This document shows, in pieces, positions 13,966-26,566 of a stretch of 64,000 nucleotides of DNA. A program made the translations under genes and the position numbers. Position 1 is the stretch's first letter, and every line of letters begins with the position of its first letter. The DNA comes from Pleurostoma richardsiae (lineage: Eukaryota; Ascomycota; Sordariomycetes; Calosphaeriales; Pleurostomataceae): contig JANBVO010000002.1 in the NCBI GenBank assembly GCA_030052745.1, positions 1,550,001 to 1,614,000 of the forward strand, given 5' to 3'. The notes under the pieces are model-generated. The model saw only the letters and a program-made list of their open reading frames with translations. It was not told the origin of the DNA and made no database searches.

Positions 13966-15040
13966 ATGTCCTCCAACAAGACCCCCCTCCCGCCCCCGGC
14001 TGAGCCCCGCTACGGCCGGCCCTTCGACCCGTGGAACTCGGTGGCGACGGGACACCAGCGCGCCGAGACGCGGGGGCCCCAGGGCTGGCGCGAGAGCCGC
14101 AGCGCCAAGCTCGGCGGCCAGTTCCGCGCGGGCCACTCGGGCGGCGGGCGCGTGCCCGACAGCGTCGGCTTCGGGGCGCCGGAGTACGACGAGCGCCGCC
14201 GGGTGTTCGTGCCGCGGGAGGTGCGCGCCGCGGCGAGGAGCAGCGTCGTCGACATGCTGCGGCGGCCCGGGAGCATGCGCGGGGGGACGCCGCCGCAGGG
14301 GGGTGACACCGCGCCTCTCGAGGAGACAGTAGACGGCGATTGTTGTTACGTGGGCGGGTACGGTGCCCACAGGGAGGCAACGACAGAGGAGCGTGTAGCG
14401 GCCCGGCGCGGGGAGAAGCAGGACGAAGAGCGGGAGGCGCAGATCATAGAGTCATCGGGGCGGGCGAGGAGGGGCATCTTCGACGGGCTGGTGGTCTACG
14501 TCAACGGCAGCACGCACCCGCTCATCTCGGACCACAGGCTCAAGCGCGTGCTGGCGGAGAACGGCGCGCGCATGTCGCTCCACCTCGGCCGCCGGCAGGT
14601 CACGCACGTCATACTGGGCCGCCCGGCCGCGGGGGCCGGCCCGGGCGGAGGAGGCGCGGGGGGCGGGCTCGCGGGCGGGAAGCTGGAGAGGGAGATCCGC
14701 CGCGTGGGCGGGTGCGGCGTCAAGTACGTTGGCGTCGAGTGGTATGTTGGTCTTTTTCTCTTATCTTCCTGTGTTCCTCCCTCGTACTGTGCTTCCCCTT
14801 TCTAGGTCTCCGTCTTGTCCCTAGCTTTGCCTGGCTTCAGAGCCAGGGGGAACACCAGCTACGGTTATTGGAAGGCTATCACTTTTGCATAACGAGGTTT
14901 GCTGACTTGGCGTGGACAGGGTACTCGAGAGCGTCAAGGCTGGCGTCCGTTTACCCGAGGCGAGATTCAGCAACGTCAAGGTGGCAGCGAAGGGGCAGCC
15001 AAGCGTGTATGGGGCGTTCTCGAAGCCTCCTCCGGAATGA
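13966..15040 (+). CDS. BRCT-domain protein (Rev1-like BRCT), two exons
   Basis: Exons are 13966-14741 and 14920-15040, giving 298 aa; the 178-nt intron has a GTATGT donor, a GCTGAC branch site and GGACAG as acceptor. The intron falls inside the Trp codon that is the BRCT hallmark. Joining the exons gives VGVEWVLESVKAGVRLPEAR, where Trp259 packs the domain core. The BRCT domain covers about residues 168-278 and begins GIFDGLVVYVNG, a pattern like the BRCT of translesion polymerase Rev1. BRCT domains mediate protein and DNA-end binding in DNA repair and checkpoint responses. Unlike Rev1 (around 1000 residues or more) this protein has no polymerase region; the rest is a basic, Gly/Arg/Pro-rich N-terminus containing DPWNSVATGH. 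A Gly/Ala-rich insertion (about residues 221-238) sits within the domain. The start ATG follows ataaa and is preceded by a CT-rich promoter tract. Precise role unknown. Confidence 0.85.
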
Positions 15041-17437
15041 GGGAGGTAGCGTCTAGAGATAAGGCAAGGGTTGTGGTTGATTGTTTGCTACGCTTCGGCG
15101 CGTGTTTATATTGGGCTGCATGGGACTCGTGCGCCACTTGCATGGCTAGAGAGGTCAAGGAGGCTTGCATACAAAAGGGGCCAGGGGCATCTCGCATCGG
15201 ACAGGAGCATTTGCATAGGTACCGGAGGGGCAAAACAAGGTTTTCCGGGCGGGTTCATGGCCGGCGCGCTAGGGATGGCTTGCATCTGGGATTGGGCTTC
15301 TCGATATCTGCACGCGAGGCGTTCCGGGGAGGCTGGACACGCTTTGTTTGCAAACATGACGTTGAGGGAGGCGTTCCAGGCATATTATCAGCCCGTCTCC
15401 TCACAAACGAGAGTCATCAGTGCCTCTCCCAGACTTCTGCCCCTTGTGAATTGTGGCTGCCGCAATGTCGGTGCAATGCTGATTCAGAAATCATGTGTCC
15501 GGTTGCCGGAGATGAGAGGCATCGACATATTGGGTTGGTCTCGCGCTCTCATAGCAACAAAGGGCTTCTTGGCTTCACGTTGATGTTTGTGGCCTGGCTT
15601 GGAAATTTCGACCCTCCTGGGGTGCGGCTTGATCTCTCGATTCCTGCATCTCGTACGGCTCCGAGACGCACACTATCTTGCGGGCGGTACGATGGACACT
15701 TAGAACTCCCAGGGTATATCTGGCCTTCGTAGACCGAATTAACTGCTAACTGCACCATGGTCTCGTTTTCGAGGATGTGACAGAGCGATGTCTTCACAGG
15801 TTCACTTCCCTTCCCCCTTTTTGCCCCCTCACATCTCGAAGTATCGGGCACTCCCTCATCTCTGAGCCCACCATCCAACGTCGGACAATTTGATTTAGCC
15901 ACGTCTCACAGCTGCTTCCCTCCTTTTCCTTCTAACTCGCCCAACCCAGTGTTTCACTTGCTCTGCCCACCCAGTGTAACCCACACGCAGCTCCCTCCTC
16001 CGGAACTGCCCGTTCTCTGCCAGGGCGAGACGGCAACCCGAGAAGGGGGAGGAAAAGCTGAGGGCAGTCGGTGCACCGAGCTCAGTTCCTCCCCGTATTC
16101 GCGCTCATGCGTGCAGATTCCTCGAGGGCATACGGCGTACACAAGCCCAGCTCGTTGAGCCCTAGCGCATATGCGGGAAACCATCGGGTTGTACCTTCAC
16201 TGGAGCGTCTCTTGGGCTCCAGGAAAGAAAGACGGCGCTGGCCTGACATGACGCCCATTCAGACCTAAAATAGTTTCTAGGCTCTGGGACAGCCAAGGGA
16301 CTCTCACTCACCGAGTCGAGAGCGTAACTCAGTGTTCCAGCGGTCAACCGGGGCGAAAGTGTCACCTTCCGCCAGTCTCCAGGGAGATATCGGGTGCATA
16401 ATACCCATCTACGGCAGCTATAAGCAGTAGGAAGTGCGCTGGCTCCCCTGCGTGGGTCTACCCCGTCGTCGAGTACGACACGACCACCTCGTCGGCGGCA
16501 TTACCGTCTGCCCAGTCCACTGCTGCTCTCTTTCTTTATCCACACCCGCCCACAACGTCGCACTGCACTCTCTAGTGGTGGCAAGACCCGGCCGCTGTGT
16601 GACGCGGCCAGCCTGCCACGACAGGCCGCGCGGATGACATTGTTTATATTGCGGAGGGCGAAAGGTCGTTGGGAGATCGGCGAGGGAGAAGATGAGCCGT
16701 CCCCTAGGATCCCTCCCCGTCGTGCTTCGTGATATGTCATACAGCGTGAGTAAACAAGGCAGCGAACGAGGGAGAACGTAATAACTGCTCCCTAGCTGTG
16801 CTACCTGTGCTAACTCGACTTGGACTGGGGGAAACAGGTTCTCAGTTGTTATGGTAACGGCCTGGTGTCGTCCAGCAAGGGGGAAGGGGGGGCTAACAGC
16901 CCTTCCGCGAGCAGTGCTAGACAGGAGATGATATTATTACGGCCGGGTGGATGATGAGCTCCTCCCGTTCGATCCTCCGTCGTCGAGTGTGACTGGCTCC
17001 CGGAAGTGGTTGATCAATACGAGGTTTTCCCATATCGTGACCGCGTGGGCATCCGTCATGTTTTGCGACTCGGGAAACCTGCGGCAGGGAACGAGCGAGG
17101 TCTGAACGGAGCTTTCCGCGGAGCAGGCATACCGGCCGATCACCTGGAGTGGTACACCATCCTGGTAGGTGAAACTTTCCGATGACAAGGTAAACGTACA
17201 CAGTGTCGATGTCGAGATGGGGACTACACCAAGTTCAAGGACTTCTGGTTCCTCGGCGGGACACACCTAGTAGGTAACGAGGATATCACGACAAATTGGT
17301 ATAGGAATCTGGACTCCCATGGCGGAATTGAGGCTGGCTTAGTTGAAGAGGCTATCAAAACGAATACTAGATGGTGCTAAGGGCACAGAGCAAACCCATG
17401 CCCTACCCGACATACCACGCAGCAATGCCATCACGCA
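15041..17437. other. Intergenic spacer between two convergent genes
   Basis: 2.4 kb between the stop of the BRCT gene and the stop of the acyl-CoA synthetase, so it should contain both 3' ends. Open frames at 14899-15732 and 15071-15583 overlap or follow the BRCT gene without coding character. I see no gene, repeat family or RNA. Confidence 0.6.
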
Positions 17438-19801
17438 TCAGAGCTTAGCCCTCCCCTCGATAGACCCGTGCCGCGCCCCCTCCCTCTTGAAGTACTCCCT
17501 GACGTGCTCCCTGGCCGCCTCCACCACGCTGGCGTCCTCGACCGTTGACGGCACGTTGACCGCCTTGTCGAACTCCCCGTGCACGCCGTTCTCCAGCAGC
17601 TCCCTGAGCACCCGTCGGAGCGTCTTGCCCGAGCGCGTCTTGGGGATCACGCCCTTGCCCCGTATCATGCCGCCCAGCGAGGCGATGGCGCCGACCTGGC
17701 TCCGCACCAGCTGCTGCACCTCCCGGAAGAGCTGGTCGTCGGGGACGTCGTCGGAGCTCGTGCCGACGAAGGCGAAGGGCATCTGGCCCTTGAGGGCGTC
17801 GGGGATGCCCACCACGCAGGCCTCGGTCACCTGCGGGTGGCTAGTGATGGCCTGCTCGAGGGTTCCTGGGCTGGTGTCAGTGTCATGCTTCTATATAGGG
17901 TAGCTTGGGGGGGCAGTTGCTTACCGGTACTCAGTCGATGAGCAGCGACGTTGATGATATCGTCTAGTACAATATGGTCAGTCATCCGTACTTAAGTCCG
18001 GCCATATCTTGTCTCACGTACCAGACCGAGCCATGATGTGAATGTACCCATGCTCATCGATCCAACCCGCGTCGCCCGTGTCGACGAACTGCCCGCTGAA
18101 ACGCTTCAGGTAGCCCTTGTAGAACCTCTCCTCGTCTTCCCAGAGAGTCCGGAAGGCCGTAGGCGCGAGCGGCGTCCTGAGCACGATGTTCCCCATGCTC
18201 CCCCTCGGCAGCTCCTTTCCTTCGTCGTCGACCACTCGGACGTCAAAGCCCGGCATGGCCTTCCCTGCGCTCCCGGGCTTGATCTCCAGCGGGGAGGGAT
18301 GATGGCCCTCCGCGCCGCCGCCACCGCCCTCCCCGGGCCGGTGCCGCCGGCGGTCCTTGCCCGCGAGGGGCGCGAGCGCGATGCCCGAGATGGGCGACCC
18401 GGACTCGGACGACCACCAGTTGTCGATGACGTGCGCGCCGCCTGGGTGGCCGTACGACCGCAGCAGGTCCTGGTACATGGTGATGATGGCGGGCTCGGAG
18501 CGCTCGCCCGCGAGGAACATGGCCCTGAGGCTGCGCAGCCCGCCGCGCTCGCCGACGCGCCGGAGGTGCTCGTTCCCCGGGTCGTCCTTGCGGATGGCGC
18601 GCAGCGCCGTGGGCGCCGTGAACATGGTGTTGACCTTGTACTCCTCGATGACGCGCCAGAAGGCTGAGGCGTCCGGGGTGCCGACGGGCTTGCCCTCGTA
18701 CAGCACGCTGGCGGCGCCGGTCAGGAGGGGCCCGTAGAGGGTGTAGCTGTGGGAGACGACCCAGCCGATGTCGCTGAAGCAGGCCATCTGCGAGACGGGT
18801 TAGAGATACTGGGGCTGCGAAGCAAACAAGACTGCTGGTTGACATACCACGTCACCTGGACCATGAATGTTGAACAGGTAGCTGATAGACAGGTGGAGGC
18901 CGACAGCGTGCCCGGCAGCATCCCTCAGGACGCCCTTCGGCAGTCCAGTCGTGCCGCTGGTGTAGATGATGTATATCCCGTCCGTCGACTTGACCGGGAC
19001 GCACGCGGCCTTGACGCCCCTGGCGCGGGCGCGGCCGACCAGCTTCTGCCAGTAGCGCTCGCCCTCGCCCTTGCGGATGGGGTCCCAGCGGAGCTGCTCG
19101 CGCTGCCAGATGATGGTGCGCGGCGGCTTGAAGGGCGACAGCCGCACGGCCTCCTCGACGAAGGCCTGGTAGGCGATGGGCGGCTTGTTGCCGTCGATGC
19201 CGCAGGACGCCGTCAGGATGCACACCGGCCGCGAGGCCTCGATGCGCTGCGCGAGCGCCTGCGGGGCGAAGCCGCCGAAGACGACGGCGTGGATCGCCCC
19301 GAGCCTGTTCACGGCGAGGATGCCGATGAGGGCGGCCGGGATCATGGGCACTGCGTCGTTGTGAGCACGCCAGAATGCACACGCACAAGGGTTCAGGGGT
19401 CAAGGAGAGGAGGAGCGGGTCGTACTGTAGACGAGGACAACATCACCCTTCTTCACGCCTTCCTGGCGCAGGGCGCCGGCGAAGGTCTCAACCTCGTCTA
19501 GCAGCTGCTTGTAAGTGATCCTCTGCTTGGTCCCAGTAACGGGGCTGTCGTAGAAGACGGCGGGCGAGTTGCCATGGCCATCGAGGACATGGCGGTCGAC
19601 GCAGTTGTAGCAGGTCGAGATCTCGCCGTCGGGGAACCACTCCCAATGGTCGTGATAGGTGCCGCTGTCAAGCGTCTTTGTGTATTCCTTGAGCACGGCC
19701 GAGGGCTTCTTGTGCCAGTGCAGCTGCTCCGCCTGGTGCGCCCAGAACGACTCCGGGTCGTTGATGGAGTGGTGCTGCACCTCGTCCTGCGGGTGAGCCA
19801 T
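17438..19801 (-). CDS. Short-chain acyl-CoA synthetase, ACSS3/propionyl-CoA synthetase type, with C-terminal PTS1
   Basis: Five exons on the minus strand: 19801-19426, 19350-18848, 18787-18022, 17963-17925 (39 nt) and 17865-17438, giving 703 aa, close to the usual ~690 of ACSS3. The enzyme belongs to the ANL adenylate-forming superfamily: it activates a short-chain acid (propionate, acetate or similar) with ATP and joins it to CoA. Visible signatures are the phosphate loop YTSGTTGLPKG (residues 255-265), the hinge block FVDTGDAGWIDEHGY, the C-terminal-domain start RSDDIINVAAHRLSTG (which spans the micro-exon) and KTRSGK with the catalytic Lys at about 642. FGGFAPQALAQRIEAS and LYEGKPVGTPDA are typical of the ACS/PrpE/ACSS3 branch rather than long-chain ligases. 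A Gly-rich loop near the end of the large domain is unusual. The protein ends in AKL, a consensus peroxisomal targeting tripeptide. Substrate is inferred from family only. Confidence 0.92.
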
Positions 19802-22800
19802 CGCGCCTGGCCGTCAAGTTTCTGCGGTTGAGCGTGAGTAAAGGCACGGCGGTGAGCAATTGGGGACTGAGTTGACCGGGTTGCCAGGGTTGAGAGGCTG
19901 GTCGAGATTGCTTACATGTGTCCTAGTAGACGGGTGAATCATATAAGACGTCGAGACTCGGAGACGAAGGCCGGCGGCAAGTCGATGCAGGACACACAGC
20001 AGCATGTCAAGCTACATCCTCGGCTGTTCCCTGCAGCGTCGAATCATAAGATACAGCGGGCGGCATCCCCGGCCGTTGCAACGGAAGTTGGGAGCTCCTG
20101 AGAGCTTCCCCGCATTCCGTTGCCCCGGATGTTGGGGTAGGCAGTTCTTGGCCCGTACCATTTTGGACCGCGACCACGCCAACCCCGGATTGCTCTAATT
20201 GCTCCTCAGGCACCCGGCGATGCCTGCAACTGTCCACTGTTCGTCTCGTCCCCCTTTGGCCGCAGAAAGATCCGGCCAATGAAGTTTATTAGAAATAGCA
20301 CGGCATAAGCCTCTATAACATTGGTTCCTGTGAAGCTATCCTGGGTATACACTTGATATAGACCTCAAGGCCTGCGTCTACTCACGAGGCTTGAAGTACT
20401 GTCAAGGAATGCGTGTGCGTGGATATCAACTTCAATATGCCACTCGGACGCCACCCGGAGGTTCCGTAAATGTGATTAGCAGTGGATCAATGGACTAGAG
20501 GTCGGTATTCGCTGGTGCAGAGAGACACAGGCCCTTGGGAAGACAAGGGTTTCCTGTTCTCGTGCCCTATCTAGCCTCTACATGATCAAAATATCTTCCC
20601 GCCTCTGAAAGCCACGGATCTACATCCGAAGCCGACGCTGGAAATCGTGTCACGTAACTGGCTGTGGCTGTATGTCTAAAGTTATGGGCGAGCATAGTAC
20701 TATTCGCTCCTTGCTGCTCTACACTCTTTGCCCCCGGCTGCAGGCCGTGTCCTCCAGACCCAGCAGAACAAACCGCGGCTGACTAGAACTTTTGCAACAC
20801 AAGAGTGAATATGATAGAACATCTGGGAAGATACTGTAACGAATATGCCGGGTTCCTACGGCACCATTCCAGGTGGCAGTTCGCTATGCTAGATGTGTGC
20901 TGAACCCTAGAGTCCAGTCATATTCCCTTCCCTGGTAACGAAGGTTCATCTAACTCCTACACCCGTCGCCGCTGGACGGACAGTAAAAATATCGAGTCAA
21001 GCTTGCAAGGCGGCCTGGTAATACTCACTCTGCACTCCAGCGCACGACTAAGTCACTCGGGTGGGTGATGAGACTGTCTATTGCTGGTAGGGATCACAGA
21101 ATGTGAAGAGATCCAGGACGCGGGAGCATTTCAAAGCATGACTATGCCTCCTCCTCGAGCAGCGTCCATAAGGAAACAACAAACTTTACAGATCTGGCCA
21201 GCATATGGTAACTCCGATCCTTTGTTATACGACCGAATTGGTCCTGCCCTCTCGATCGTCTAAGTCGCTAAGCGTACCTGCCTTCAAGTTCCTACAAGAA
21301 ATGCTTCTCCCGACTCGCTGCAGTTCTGAAGCTCCGACAGGCCTGGAAGAGTTGTCAAGGCAAGACACATTAGTACTACGTCCCTCTATCTAACATCGAC
21401 CGTCTCTTGGAAGATTGAACCGGTTCCTTTAGCACAGCATCGCGGCCAGAGATGCGATGAGTTAGTCCACCGAGGGCTACAGGGAAGATGGGTCTGTCTC
21501 ATGGATTTCGCTGTTCGAGACTTGGGAACATATTCTCCTTGGCCCTGCGAGCACGACATTTGACTGAGCAGGAGAGCTTGTTATTCTATAATCTGGCACA
21601 GAGCCTCGAATCTTTCTGATATCTCCCAAGTCCTGACCCAAATCTCCACGTCAAGACATGCCACGAAAGAAGCAATAAGACTCTTTGCCTGGCGGCGATT
21701 TAACGCCGTCTTTAGACGCTGTACATGCAAGAGCGTCGTAGCTGCGAAGAGCAGTGCTTACTGCTCGTTGAGATAGTCCATGCATGTTTCGAGCTAGATA
21801 GTTGCACGTCAACGCACTGTGCCCTTTGAGGCGGCCCCTGGTTGTGATATCAAGCGGCTGAGGAGAAAAATGAGGAGATTGCCTCTTGACCTTGCCGACG
21901 ACTGATGCCCGTGAGGTTGCGGCGCATTTTTGCAAGAATTCTCGCGTACTTGCATCACGTTTAATGTGTTTACCGTGCTCTTGATGATTGACATATTCAC
22001 GGCTCGTGAGTATATTGGCGGCTACGATGGCAGACATCCCGCCCGATGTTTTTACCTTGATGCACATTACGTTACCTGAGATCAATCAACATCGCAGAAC
22101 TGCGACGCTACCCTCCCCGTGTCCATGGCCGCCGATCTTGATACGTGCTGATCTCTGCTCACAGTAGCTTCATTAAGGATCAAGGCTAGGATACGCGAGG
22201 ATGACGGCGTGCTATACCAGAGATACCGTAACAACTGTATTGAACTGTGCCGCATATTTCTGGTCTTGCCATGCCTGCCATGCCTGCCTGCCATGACAGA
22301 AGGGCGAGGGCGTCCGAACGAAGCTGAAATGCCTATAATGACCATCGATAGCGTAGGGAGACGGAATCCTCTGAGACCTTATAGTCCTCTTGTTAGCGAG
22401 CACAATTCCCTTCCTCAGAATAATGCCGCCTTGGATGTATTTGAGCTTGGCCATATAAGCCACCCCTGCTCCCTAACCACCACTTGTTGGCGCGGAAGGG
22501 GTCATCTCCTCAATCATGGCTATTGCCACTGACGAGGCTAACGAGGTGCCGGCAGCAGCTCTGACAAAAGAGCCGACCATCTCAGCGTGAGACTTGAAGA
22601 GATGGATCGCAGCGCCGCTAGTGTCTGATACTCACTATCATCAACTCGAGCGGAGATGCCATTACCACTTCGCATGCGCATGCGTTCGCTGTTCCAAGCG
22701 GTGTATCTGGTAATAGCGGGCCGGGAACAATGGCCAACGACGAGACGGCCGCGGTTGCAGTGTCGACGCGCTGGATCGGCAACGTCACCATCGACTATGC

Positions 22801-25729
22801 CTCCCTAGTCCATCGCCGGGGATAGCTCCTTGATCGAACCGAACTTTGCCGCGTCGAATACTTGAGATGTTGCGGTTGCCGTGTGCGGGTTCCAACGCAG
22901 TCAACTGCCAGTTCCCCGCGACAAGAGCTATGCGGCGTCTCTAGAAAGGACGAGTTTTCGGCGGCCGTTACATATAAGCGTGACGACATCTGGATCGCAG
23001 GCTGTAGCGAGAAGACGCGTACCCTTCTTGAGGAGTGTCTCGTCCTGCTGCCCCCTTGTTAGACATGGAAAACGCAGCCATCTAACCCAGCGGTAATGGG
23101 CAGCGATTCACCCGTGGAATCATGTGTATCAACCCTTTCTGCCCCAATTTGAGTCACGAGCGCAGCGCCGTTCTTCGGCCCTTCTGCTGGGGGTGCGTAC
23201 ACTTTCTCCCATGACAGAGCCACCAGATTCGGCCAGTGCAAGAGCGGCCACAACACTTGCTGTGGTGGTGCAGCTACTCGGCGTCTGTGAAGCAATGGTA
23301 GCGCAGGGCCGGAGCTTGGGTCATCCATGGACTGGTTTAGCTTCGCATTCAAAGGCGTTCTGACTTCACTTGAATGTGGCTCCAACAGTTCTGGTCGGGG
23401 GATCCCTCCAGGTGCGCCAGCCTCTTAGCTCCCCTTCACGAGTAGATATCCCAAAGAGAGTACGGTGCTCCTGTCTTGGCCTCAAGGAGCACCATCGATG
23501 ACGTAGGAAAACGAGCTAAAGGCAGACTAGACCGCGATCCTGAGCGGATGGAATCATCCTTGCCGCAGGTAAGGAAAGGCCGCTGAGACAGCTCGAAGAT
23601 AGTTATTGCGGGAGACTGAGACTCGATGAGAGCCCGTCACACTAGTGATGGGGACGGACAGCAAGGTCTTGGGTAGTGATCGTGCGCTGCGGCAGCCTCT
23701 GCGATTGTCTGAAGACGAGGATAGACGGCGGCCCTGGTTGTGGACTAGAGGATCGTGTTCTGTGCAAGCCTATCCCCGGACAACCCTGTTTGACTGAGTT
23801 CCCATGCAACCATCTACATAGCAGGGATGGAACGACACGCGGCAAGTCTCTGTCCAACACCCCAGCATCGCCGTCAAGAGCACATGCAAAGAAGACGCGA
23901 ACGATAGATGGCCGTTTCGCGACGCGTCAGACTGATAGGAGTGCATCTTCACCGTTGCGCACTCGGCCCAGCAAGGAGGAGCAGGAAGAGCAAAGCAGGT
24001 AGGTCATGAAGGAGCCACCAATGAAGGAGGGAGGTGTGCCCCTAACAGGACAGTATTCCCGCCGATCCCCACCGTTTTTCTTCCCTGCGCCGAGTTGCTG
24101 GCGCCAATTTCGTTCCTGCATTAGTCCGTCCAATAGAAGGAGAGCCGTCTCCAGTCTCTGCCCAGAGATGACCAAACCGTTATCCACAAATAGCAGCCCG
24201 CCGGATTACCATTCGCTCGCCCCAAGGTGGGCGGCGCGGGCGAGAGAGGGACAAAGGAGCGAGAGGGAGAGGGAGAGGTGACGTGGGCCCCTCGTGTCTG
24301 TATGCCTCTGTCTCGGCTGTCAGTTCATGGTCAGGCACACCTTTTTCCCGACCGTTCCATGAGGGGAGCGACGGTCGAGACGGCGCCCCCCGGCCCCCCA
24401 GCTGACTGATGCTTCGTTCTCCCTGTCTTGTCTGTCTCCTTTGCCAGCTGCCCACCTGTTGGCAGCGACGGTTGCAATCAAAGTGTTCGGCGGCTCTCGT
24501 CTTTCGGTGGCAATGTAAAGCAGCGCGATCTGCATTAGCACACGTAAACCCACCAGGTATCGATGATAATGACGGGGGCAGTAACCCCGGGGCGGCGCCA
24601 ATCCGGCAGCAGCCTATCTCTGACAAGGTCGTATCCCAACTGGGACGTGCAATTTCCCGGTTCGCGGTGGTGACGATCCGCGGGCTCTCGCCCCCCCGAA
24701 GGAGGAGAGCGGCCTAGAACAACATGGGCAGGCGGGTGCGGGTGATCCGCCTGCCCACCATAACAAGGTAATAGACGGGGGAGGTCATCGTCCTTCTTCA
24801 GGTCGCGTCAGTTGCAGGGAGCTGTCATAGACCCCAGCCTTCGCGTGTATTTTGGCTGGGGGTTCTGTTACAGCGCGCAGGACAGTTATTGCTGGGGACC
24901 ACTACGCCAAAGCTACAGGGCACAGGCAGAAAAGTCAGACTAGATCTAGTTCAGCGAGACTCAAATTATTCAGTGGTTACCCATTAGCATCTCTTTGCCC
25001 TCTCCTTCGGGGTATTATGGACGAGAGAAGAAAACACACGTCACCGCGCAAACCAGCAGGCAAAAGGAACAGAGGAAGGACAGAACGTAGAAAAAGAGTC
25101 GCCGGACCAAAACTGGCCTCCCAGCAATGCATGCTTGGCCCTGAAAGCTAGATACAAGAGGCTCGCAGTGCAGAGTTCGGAGATATTGACAAGAGACCAT
25201 AAACACGCCCGGCTAAAATATCGGAGACGTAGAAACGAAGAGTTCTTCAACCGAGGGGAGAAAAAGCCAGGAAGATGTTGATATTGTCAAAAGGCCAATC
25301 CAATTCTCTTTGCGACAGTTGCGAGGGCTCCCTCAAGCAGCGGCCAGGAGCCACATAGAAAACAGACAAGACCCCGTTCAGAACATCTGTTCCAGCAAGA
25401 AACTCCCACGGTCAAGGTAGACCGCACACATCAGACTCCATGGCGTCGGGTACCCGGACAACAAAGATGTACAAGAATCCGAAACTGCTGTGACGGCCGC
25501 AACCGCTTCCCCGGCGGCCCAGCCGGGCACCGCCGAGGGAAAACTCCGTCTCCGACATCCCCAAGTTGCGTCCACATTAACATCCTCCACCGCCCTTTCC
25601 CTCACTGTAAGCCACTCTCCCAACGCTCTCCCGTCTCTAATTTCGGAAGACCACATCCCACGAGTTCATGGTATTGTTGGACAAAGGAAAATCGTAGGTC
25701 AGACGTGGATGCGAGCATTAGGAAGTGAT
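19802..25729. other. 5.9 kb region without a callable gene, lower-GC in part
   Basis: The stretch from about 20.2 to 23.6 kb looks less GC-rich than the genes around it, and its frames are broken into fragments below about 145 codons. I found no transposase, reverse transcriptase or terminal repeat. Two fragments have a faintly protein-like look: a frame starting at 22516 (MAIATDEANEVPAAALTKEP) and the frame 23187-23363, which weakly resembles the end of a SIS sugar-isomerase domain. Neither can be joined into a gene. The part next to 19802 is the promoter of the acyl-CoA synthetase, and the part next to 25729 contains the 3' end of the CCG-6-like gene. Confidence 0.5.
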
Positions 25730-26395
25730 TTACAGCAGGAAAGCAGCAAGGCCGAGGACACCAGCCAGACCAGCGCCGGACATGGCGACGGTCTTGCCAG
25801 CGCCAGCGGTGGGCAGAGCGGTGGCGGAGGTGGTCGCAGCCGGGACGCTGACGGTGCCAACCGAGGTGGTGGCAACGGTGGTCGGGACAGCAGGGGTGGT
25901 GCTGTTGACGTAGACGGGGGGAGCGCTGTTCGGTTGGTTAGTTGGTCTGCACTAGATCGAGCGCATGGGGCTCACCAGGTTTGGCAGATGACTGACGAGG
26001 AGGTGGTGATCGGCTTGGTGATGGTGCACGGGCAGTTGGTGATCGTGAGGGTGGTAGCCTGTTGGGTTTACTGTCAGCGGTGCTGTCCATTGAGCCGTTT
26101 CCAGAGGCGGCTCTATGCTCGGCGCAGGGGGGTCTCGGCAAGTGATCGACGGAAGCCCCAGCTTCCCAGGTCCGCTTTTCACCCCGAGATTCCCGTCCGA
26201 GTTTGAGCTCCTTCCTCCGGCCGACGCGAGTTCTCGTACCTCAGTGATCGTGTAGGTGGTGCCACCGTGGGTCAGGGTGGTAGCCGCCGGGCAGTAGGTG
26301 GTGATGGCGGTCACGACCTCGGTGGTGTAGGTGACATTCTCCCAAGCGTGAGCGCCAGCGGCGACAGCGAGGACAGCAGCAGCGGAGAACTTCAT
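25730..26395 (-). CDS. ccg-6: CCG-6-like small GPI-anchored cell-wall protein
   Basis: Three exons: 26395-26240, 26058-25976 and 25925-25730, giving 144 aa; introns of 181 and 50 nt with GTACGA and GTGAGC donors. The product begins with a signal peptide (MKFSAAAVLAVAAGAHAW) and continues with a Thr/Val-rich segment (TTEVVTAITTYCPAATTLTH, then TLTITNCPCTITKPITTSSS). It has six cysteines in three CX2C-like groups and Ser/Thr/Pro-rich spacers. It ends in GAGKTVAMSGAGLAGVLGLA plus AFLL, a typical GPI-attachment and hydrophobic tail. This matches the clock-controlled gene 6 family first named in Neurospora, abundant surface proteins of unknown biochemical role. The largest raw open frame here reads through the first intron and ends out of frame, so the spliced model is essential. 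A TATATAAG box lies 172 nt upstream of the ATG. Membership is well supported; circadian control here is not shown. Confidence 0.85.
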
Positions 26396-26566
26396 TTTGA
26401 CTGAGTTGTCGGGTATTAAGTATGTACGAGGAGTGTTATGTATGGTTTGGGAGGTTGCTGAAACGAGCGAAATTGACTGAAGAGTCAGGGTAGCTATTGA
26501 GCGATTGTGTGTGGGTGAGGAAGGAAGAAGGGAAAGGGAAAGCGGACTGAGGATCAAGAGGATGGA

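Noticed and set aside
14340-15056. 238-codon frame overlapping the BRCT gene
   Set aside because: Shadow in another frame; the spliced BRCT frame completes a conserved domain.
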